From contig VHCZ01000007.1 in the NCBI GenBank assembly GCA_016871535.1, forward strand, positions 1 through 61,551: a stretch of DNA of 61,551 bases, read 5' to 3'. The position numbers and the translations under genes were made by a program. Shown one piece after another: positions 56,092 through 61,551 of this stretch; the stretch's first letter is position 1, and each line of letters starts with the position of its first letter. Under the pieces are notes generated by a model that saw nothing but the letters and a program-made list of their open reading frames with translations, was not told the DNA's origin and made no database searches. Source of the DNA: Verrucomicrobiota bacterium. GTDB taxonomy: Bacteria; Verrucomicrobiota; Verrucomicrobiia; Limisphaerales; SIBE01.

Positions 56092-56904
56092 TCAAGTCGC
56101 CACTGGTGCGTAGCCTGCCTGGAAGTGTGTGGCGAGTCTCCATACGCCTCGCTGGACGTGTTCCAGAACTCCTTGGTTTCGCAAAACTTGAAGTTGTTGA
56201 CGTATCTTCTCCTTAATGTGGCTGTTCGTCGGATAAAGAGTTCTCAGTTCGCTTTCCAGTGAGTATGCCTGCTTTGTTGAGAAGCCTGTCCACTCACGCA
56301 CTTGAATAAGACGCAGCACATCAAGAGTCCATCCACGCTGAGTAGTCGACAAGGTCTGCAGTGATTTCAACCGACTGTAGCTATCTCGGACCATGGACTT
56401 CTCCAGGAACGCTCCCTCAATTATTACTGGAATCCTGGCTGCCGGAGGAATGTTCTCCAACTGGATGTTGCATCCAATCCATCCAGCCCGCCTTGCAGTC
56501 GCGGCCAACGGCTTCCGTTTCAGGATTGCCGAAACGGAGAACGCATAGTGCGGCACAAGCAATAGGTTCTTTGCAGTCCACGTTTCTGAATCTTAGTGAA
56601 GTATAAAAAGGTTCGGAACTCGGCCTGATTTAATAGAGTCGATCATAGCAGCATAGCCAGCGTCCGGAATGCTCCCTCGAATTGGCGAAGCTTTGCTCTT
56701 CAGTTGAAACAACAGAGTGCAACCTGGACAGTAAAAGTCGATCGCCTTGGTGTTTGTCGGAGTAGCCACTAGTTTGTCGGAAGGGCAGCTTGGGTAATAG
56801 AGGTTTTCCCGCGCCCATTGTTCGGAGATCACTCGTACTTTTTGGGTTGGGCTCTTGAAGGAATCTCCAACGCGCTCCAGCATCGCGATGTTATGCTGAG
56901 TCAT
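56092..56904 (-). pseudogene. DpnI-like (dam-replacing family) restriction endonuclease, interrupted by one stop codon
   Basis: A 270-codon frame with a TAA at 56593-56595 (codon 104). Before the stop: SPTQKVRVISEQWARENLYY, zinc-type Cys pairs (YPSC.. and FYCPGC), and the nuclease core IDFYCPGC...FQLKSK. After the stop, in the same frame: KRKPLAATARRAGWIGCNIQ, QRGWTLDVLRLI and HIKEKIRQQLQVLRNQGVLE, the winged-helix methyl-adenine-reading domain. Both match DpnI, which cuts G-m6A-TC. The family motif usually ends ELKSK; here QLKSK. The region is more AT rich than its neighbours, suggesting transfer. No methyltransferase gene is adjacent. Confidence 0.8.
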
Positions 56905-57080
56905 GATGCCCGCTCGTCACGGTTCGAGGTTGCGCAGGGTTCGCCGCGTCTTCAGTGCGTGCATGCACACCTGCTATCTGGAAGTGATTACTGTTGCGAG
57001 AGCCAGTGAACGCATGGCTTATGAAAAGCGACTCGCGATTTTCGGGCAAGGGTAATCCTGTTCAAGTTTCAGCGACGATT

Positions 57081-58274
57081 TCAGTTCGCGCCATCCACGC
57101 TGCGGCAGCGCAGGGGCGACAACTGGCTTCCCGTGCGCTCCTCGAACTCTTTCGCGATCTCCCGGCAGAATCTTTGCGCTTCGGATTCCTTTACAAAGTT
57201 GATGGTCGCGCCGCCGAAACCTCCGCCGGTCAGCCGTGCGCCGAGACAGCCCGGTTGAACCCGCGCGAGATCGACCAACAAATCCAATTCCGGACAACTG
57301 TTTTTGAAAAAATCGCGCGAACTGGCGTGGCTCTCGAACAACAGTTGCCCCAGTTGAGTCAGGTCGCCTTCCCGAAGGGCGCGCCCGGCACAAACGACGC
57401 GGCGGTTCTCTCCCACGATATGATAGGCGCACTGGTATTCGCGCTCCGTTAATTTGGATTTGTTGGCCTCCAGTCGGGCGGCATTGACCGCGCGAAGCGA
57501 GGCAGCGCCCAGACCGCGCGCGGCCGATTCGCATTCGCGGCGCAACGCGTTGTAAGCACCGTCGCTCAGGGCGTGTTTCACTCCCGAATCACAGACGATC
57601 ACCGCGACGCCCGGCGGCATCGGCAAGTGCTCCACGGTCAAGTGCTGGCAATCGATTTCCACCAGGTGCCCCTCCTTGCCGAACAAACAGGAAATCTGGT
57701 CGAGCGATCCGCAATTTACGCCCACGAACTCGCTCTCAGCGTTGCGGCACACGCCGGCCAGAGCCAGCATTTCCGCCTTCGCGAGCGGCGGGAGTTCTCC
57801 TCGAGAATTGCGTTTCGGCGGCACGGCCAGTCCGCTCGGATTCAGAGTAAACGGGAAGAGACGCCGAATCGACAGCGTGGTCGCGATTTCCAGCGCGGCC
57901 GAACTGCTCATGCCGGCGCCGAGCGGAATCGTGCTGTGAATCGCGGCGTTGAACCCGGTGAAATTCACCTTGCGCTTGCGCAGTTGCAGCAAGACCCCTT
58001 TGACGTAATTCGCCCACGGGGCCGAATCGCCTTTTTCCAGACCGTCACAGGCAAATCGTTCTTTCTCCGGAAACGCGGATGACACCAGCTCGATCTGGCC
58101 GTCGTTGCGCGGCGCGGAGGCCATCTGGAGGTGCTTATCGACGGCCAGCGACATCACCAATCCTTGGTTGTAATCCGTGTGATTGCCCAACAACTCCAAA
58201 CGGCCTGGCGCCTGGACGCTATGGACGGGCCAGGAGCCGAAGTGCTGCCGGAAGAGATTCTTGAGGTCGGTCAC
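57081..58274 (-). CDS. galK: Galactokinase
   Basis: 397 residues. GHMP kinase motifs: APGRLELLGNHTDYNQGLV (galactose-binding), STIPLGAGMSSSAALEIA (ATP loop), EFVGVNCGSLDQISCLFG and RLTGGGFGGATINFV. A Pro-rich insertion of about 20 residues (NPSGLAVPPKRNSRGELPP, about 145-165) lies between the ATP loop helix and the AESEFVG segment. Phosphorylates galactose to galactose-1-phosphate in the Leloir pathway. Its stop is 150 bases from the DpnI-like gene. Confidence 0.93.
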   Translation of the reverse strand: MTDLKNLFRQHFGSWPVHSVQAPGRLELLGNHTDYNQGLVMSLAVDKHLQMASAPRNDGQIELVSSAFPEKERFACDGLEKGDSAPWANYVKGVLLQLRKRKVNFTGFNAAIHSTIPLGAGMSSSAALEIATTLSIRRLFPFTLNPSGLAVPPKRNSRGELPPLAKAEMLALAGVCRNAESEFVGVNCGSLDQISCLFGKEGHLVEIDCQHLTVEHLPMPPGVAVIVCDSGVKHALSDGAYNALRRECESAARGLGAASLRAVNAARLEANKSKLTEREYQCAYHIVGENRRVVCAGRALREGDLTQLGQLLFESHASSRDFFKNSCPELDLLVDLARVQPGCLGARLTGGGFGGATINFVKESEAQRFCREIAKEFEERTGSQLSPLRCRSVDGAN

Positions 58275-58285
58275 GGAGCGTCAGG

Positions 58286-58564
58286 TCACCCAACGAGGTC
58301 AAACTTCTCCGCGAGAGTGAAGTCTTTGTCGGTCAATCCGCCCGCGTCATGCGTAGTGAGCGTCAGGGTCACTTTGCTCCAGCGAATGTTGATGTCGGGG
58401 TGATGCCAGGCTTTCTCAGCGCTTCGCGCGACGGCATTCACGAATTTGATCGCCGCGGGGAAATCTTTGAACTGGTAGGTTCGCGAGATTGTTTTTCCGC
58501 GCTTTTTCCATTGTCGGACGGTGCGGAGCGCGATCTTGATCTGAGGCGGTGTTAGCTTCGGCAT
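58286..58564 (-). CDS. phhB: Pterin-4a-carbinolamine dehydratase
   Basis: 92 residues. Motif AEKAWHHPDINIRWSKV followed by LTLTTHDAGGLTDKDF is diagnostic, with the His-His-Pro triad and the second His. The enzyme dehydrates 4a-hydroxytetrahydropterin, recycling pterin cofactors or serving as a coactivator. Located 11 bases upstream of galK, in the same direction, so possibly co-transcribed. Confidence 0.92.
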   Translation of the reverse strand: MPKLTPPQIKIALRTVRQWKKRGKTISRTYQFKDFPAAIKFVNAVARSAEKAWHHPDINIRWSKVTLTLTTHDAGGLTDKDFTLAEKFDLVG

Positions 58565-59022
58565 GGGTGAATGATAAGTGGATCGAGTGCGAAGTCGAGC
58601 GCGCGGGTCTGAATCGATCGTGGTCGGTTCATGGTCCGCGCACAGGGCTCGAAGTTCATGGAAGCCTTCCCTGTGGCTTTACCCCATGCCCACCGGAATA
58701 GCACCGCGTTGATACTCTCTCGGACCTCGACGTCCTTGATCGAGCCGGGTCAAGAAGAACTCGGTGGAGGTGCGCTGGCATTTCATGCAGGGCTGGCGAT
58801 TCCGTCCACACCGAGGCGGGGCCGGCCTCCGATTGTTTAGGGAGGACGGTTTTGGCTTTGGCAGTTGGCTGATCATCACTGAACCGCAGATGGCATGGCG
58901 CGCGCAAGAGATCGCACAGATCGTACCCGCGAAAACCCGCGAAACCTGCGAAAGCTCCGTTTGACACGCCGATACCGAACCGATAGCCTGCGGTCCAATC
59001 CGGACCCTTTCGAGACAGCGCT
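58565..59022. other. Gap with no recognisable gene
   Basis: GC-rich sequence open in several frames but without protein-like wording. Nothing identified; the promoter of the broken sigma gene may lie at its right end. Confidence 0.4.
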
Positions 59023-59490
59023 ATGGCATCCTGTTCTTCCGAACGCTCCGCGCGCCAGTCCAATGCTCACCTATTTGCCACGACTCATTGGAGCGTCGTA
59101 TTGGCGGCCGGCCAAAGTCCTTCGCCGGAAACAGCCGATGCTCTGGAAGCGCTCTGCCGCACTTATTGGTACGCCATCTACGCGTACGTCCGTCGCCGAG
59201 GCTATGACCTCCATGATGCGCAAGATCTGACGCAACAATTCTTCGCCGACCATTTGGCGCGAAATTTCCTGAGTCACGTGGATCGCTCGAAGGGAAAATT
59301 CCGCTCCTTTCTCCTCGCGACCTTGAGCCACTTTCTGTCGAACCAGCGGCATCGCGCCCAGGCGGAAAAACGGGGTGGAGGCCGGCCGGTGATTTCCTGG
59401 GACGATGAGCACGCGGAAACGCGGTTTCTCCACGAGCCGGCCACCGGCTTGACACCCGAAAAAGCTTCGAGAAGCGCTGGGCGCTGACGC
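59023..59490 (+). pseudogene. ECF sigma factor gene truncated before region 4
   Basis: Starts MASCSSERS, then FATTHWSVVLAAGQSPSPET, LEALCRTYWYAIYAYVRRRG, DAQDLTQQFFADHLARNFLS and GKFRSFLLATLSHFLSNQ, which match the large verrucomicrobial/planctomycete ECF group that opens with TTHWSVV. After TPEKA the frame shifts: the next frame gives FEKRWALTL, the expected family sequence, then changes into unrelated DNA at about 59490. Region 4 (DNA-binding) is missing. A one-base indel near 59460 plus a rearrangement explains it. Confidence 0.75.
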
Positions 59491-60210
59491 TTGTCAGCGG
59501 CGGCGTGAAAGTGGTGGAAAACCGGCGGTTTGAAATTCCGTTTTCTTCCGGGAGTCCCGGGCGGGGTGCAAGGTGTGAACCAAACGCCGCGGCGGGTTGA
59601 AGATTTCCAAAGCAAAGGATTGGGCGGTGGCGCCCCCCGCTCGCCGCGCGCTCCGCGCACTGAATCGCGGCGGCTTTGGACTCGACAAATCCCGGCGGCT
59701 GGGTTCTCCTACGACCGTTCCGAGGTCGTACCCAAAATAAGCCATCGCGCGTGCTTGTACTCTCAGCACGCTGGTCCCTCGGCAGGGAGGTGGGGTTGGT
59801 AGCCCACTTCATCCAGGATCAGGACTTGGGGCTCGGCCCGCCGAGATCGGAATCGTCCTGGTCCTCGGAGGATCGTCCGCCGTGACGGAGCCGATAGCTG
59901 CGGCCCTTGACTTGGATAATTTCGGCGTACGCGTATAGGGGTCAGAGATGACTATTGACACATTTGCCTCGCGTCTCTGCCAAGGCCAGGCGGGTCTCCC
60001 GCCAAACGGCCAAGTTATTTTTTCGCGGACCCTAACCTCTTTGCCAATGTTGCGCCTGCAATTAGCGCTCAACGCCCGAAGGTGAGCCCCCCCATCAAAC
60101 AGTCGCTGCCGTGATTCGTTAACGGATCGAACAGATCGTGACAGATCATACGCCTGGCAAAACGGGCGTTGCGTCCAGGTGGCTTCTGCCTTTTCATTGG
60201 GAGGCATCTT
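59491..60210. other. 720-base gap after the broken sigma gene
   Basis: No intact gene. A stretch on the minus strand near 59790-59835 reads VLILDEVGYQPHLPAEGP, reminiscent of the Walker B region of IstB-like ATPases, but it is too short to call. The right end carries the ribosome-binding site of the next gene. Confidence 0.4.
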
Positions 60211-61341
60211 ATGGACGTTACTCAAACAGCTTTTGGGACCTGGAGCGGCGGACGGTACATGCATTTCGGCGAACCGCTGTCCGAAGAGCGCTTCGTCAAC
60301 CTGATCCAGTATGCCTACCAGCGAGGTGTCCGCACGTTCATGACGGCGGATGTCTATGGCGCGGGCGCGGCGGATGAAATGCTCGGCCGGGCGCTGGCTG
60401 GCCTCCCGCGCGACTCGTATTGCTTGGTCGGCGCGATCGGCCATGATTTTTACAAAGGCGCACGCGCCGGCGCGAAGGGTTACCCGCGTTTCACGGCGAC
60501 CCACAAGGCTGGTGACTACTCCGACTACCTGCGGATGGCGGCGGAGAAATCTCTCGCCCGCTGCCACGCGGACCGTTTCGATCTGCTGTTGCTGCACAAC
60601 CCGGATTTCACCGGCTACACCAGTGACAAAGTGTGGGACGCCCTGAATAAGCTCAAGGACGACAGCCTGACGGACCGCCTTGGCGTCGCGCCGGGCCCGG
60701 CCAATGGATTTACGCTCGACGTTCTTCTGTGCTTCGAGCGCTTCGGTCCGTTGCTCGATTGGGCGATGATCATTCTGAATCCGCTCGAACCCTGGCCCGG
60801 CCACTTGGTGCTTCCCGCGGCCGTGAAGCACGGAGTGAACCTCATCACGCGGGTGGTCGATTACGGCGGACTATTTCACGACGACGTGAAGCCGGGACAC
60901 AAATTCGGCCAACAGGATCATCGGGCGTTCCGTCCGGCGGGCTGGGTTGAAGCTGGCTGCGAGAAGATGGATCAAATGCGTGAAGTTGCGGCGAAGCGCA
61001 AGGCCACCATGCTTCAACTCGCTTGCCTTTGGAACCTGTCGCAACCTGGCGTGAGGAGCGTCATCCCAACTCTGATTCAGGAAGCTGGTGCAAACACCAA
61101 ACCAATCGAGGCCAAAGTTGATGAATTGGCGTCGTTGCCGGAGGTCAACTTGAGCCCAGACGAATGTGAATTCATCGGCAGGATCGGCGACAACAAGGGA
61201 TGCATGGAATTGAAGGGCGCGAACCTTGCCCACGTGGGCGAGCCGCAGCCCGATCGTTGGGGTCTCACGCATGATCATGAACTCGTGGCCAAACGCTGGG
61301 GCATCGATGCCAATGCCGATCTGATTTGCACGCACAAATGA
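60211..61341 (+). CDS. Aldo/keto reductase
   Basis: 376 residues from the ATG at 60211, six bases after GGGAGG. The AKR barrel is clear: LIQYAYQRGVRTFMTADVYG (catalytic D and Y), ADRFDLLLLHNPDFTGYTSD, LTDRLGVAPGPANG, and ATMLQLACLWNLSQPGVRSV, with NADPH-site VIPTLIQEAGANTKPIEAKV. The usual catalytic His in LLLLHNPD is present. A C-terminal extension of about 50 residues (CMELKGANLAHVGEPQPDRW) is seen in related PVC reductases. Substrate unknown. No operon partner. Confidence 0.9.
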   Translation: MDVTQTAFGTWSGGRYMHFGEPLSEERFVNLIQYAYQRGVRTFMTADVYGAGAADEMLGRALAGLPRDSYCLVGAIGHDFYKGARAGAKGYPRFTATHKAGDYSDYLRMAAEKSLARCHADRFDLLLLHNPDFTGYTSDKVWDALNKLKDDSLTDRLGVAPGPANGFTLDVLLCFERFGPLLDWAMIILNPLEPWPGHLVLPAAVKHGVNLITRVVDYGGLFHDDVKPGHKFGQQDHRAFRPAGWVEAGCEKMDQMREVAAKRKATMLQLACLWNLSQPGVRSVIPTLIQEAGANTKPIEAKVDELASLPEVNLSPDECEFIGRIGDNKGCMELKGANLAHVGEPQPDRWGLTHDHELVAKRWGIDANADLICTHK

Positions 61342-61396
61342 TTTGAAACCTTTCGCCCTGATGCCGCGTATTACGCAGCAGGCCTGAGGTTTAGTT

Positions 61397-61536
61397 GCCT
61401 AAGTGGTCCGTTTCGTAAATACGCTCACGTTCGTTGCGCCCAATTTGGCCTGGGGCAAGGCGCGACGAGCGAGCATCCCCCGCCAGTGGGGCTGTGACCG
61501 AGGAGCAACGCAGCCCCAGGCAAAATTCGGCGCAAC
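61397..61536 (+). repeat. Structured terminal element, right copy (family H)
   Basis: AAGTGGTCCGTTTCGTAAAT and ACGCTCACGTTCG lead into a core with outer stem GCCTGGGGC/GCCCCAGGC and inner stem CCCC/GGGG, keeping the internal strands AGGCGCGA...GAGCAT and CTGT...GCAACG. Compared with the left copy (1-131) both stems have changed on both sides so that pairing is kept. The window ends just past it. Confidence 0.75.
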
Positions 61537-61551
61537 CCGAAGGGCGGCAGT

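Noticed and set aside
59765-59840. Possible IstB/IS21 ATPase remnant on the minus strand
   Set aside because: Only one short Walker-B-like phrase (VLILDEVGYQP) is visible; too little to call an insertion-sequence remnant.
1-61551. Defence island or prophage
   Set aside because: Apart from the broken DpnI-like gene, one complete toxin-antitoxin pair and a lone CII-like regulator, there are no phage structural, integrase, CRISPR-Cas or restriction-modification genes.

Overview
The window reads as a chromosomal segment of a GC-rich, respiring member of the Verrucomicrobiota, most likely from the Limisphaerales/Pedosphaeraceae area. This is an inference from gene content: a PVC-type membrane-bound dehydrogenase with C-terminal haem domain, a DUF6797-type propeller protein, Tat-exported Gfo/Idh/MocA oxidoreductase, a DUF1559-like pseudopilin, CotH kinase, an alternative complex III operon and many palindromic intergenic repeats. 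No rRNA, tRNA, CRISPR array or intact insertion sequence was seen.

Layout. 0.2-3.1 kb: a minus-strand ECF sigma factor, a one-helix anti-sigma-like protein and a eukaryotic-type hisA, divergent from a 1006-residue haem protein (3.2-6.2 kb). 6.5-11.2 kb: a FitA/VapC toxin-antitoxin pair, a CPBP protease, an HExxH protein, a truncated DHFR-like gene and an alpha/beta hydrolase. 11.8-23.1 kb: a tightly overlapping respiratory operon, actABCDEF, a one-helix protein, a CcoN-like membrane protein, a CcoO-like cytochrome and a monohaem cytochrome c. 23.2-30.1 kb: glycosyltransferase, secreted protein, orphan MalK-like ATPase, PHP/CehA-like protein and PQQ-propeller protein. 30.5-37 kb: orphan CopG antitoxin, CotH kinase, and a decaying MacAB-TolC-type efflux locus. 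37-44 kb: frameshifted pseudopilin, AIM24-like protein, CII-like regulator, DUF6797 protein, Gfo/Idh oxidoreductase. 44.4-54.7 kb: a four-gene GYF_2/DUF2752 membrane cassette, trpD, rho, a three-domain LMW-PTP/RpiB/SHMT fusion, a pseudo-protease of the S41 family, purD. 54.8-61.3 kb: an antitoxin remnant, aldose epimerase, a DpnI-like gene broken by one stop codon, galK, PCD/phhB, a truncated ECF sigma gene and an aldo/keto reductase.

Two features dominate. First, the actABCDEF cluster is followed by a CcoN homologue that has lost nearly all haem and copper ligands, so the operon appears to encode a quinol:cytochrome c electron path with a redox-silent oxidase-like subunit. Second, the intergenic DNA is full of dispersed palindromic repeats of at least six families; several abut or run into gene ends. 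Around them many genes are broken (MacB permease with internal deletion, TolC-adaptor fusion with two stops, pseudopilin frameshift, DpnI-like stop, truncated sigma and DHFR genes). Both window ends lie in two inverted copies of one structured element whose stems differ by compensatory changes, which suggests that the assembly broke at this repeat.
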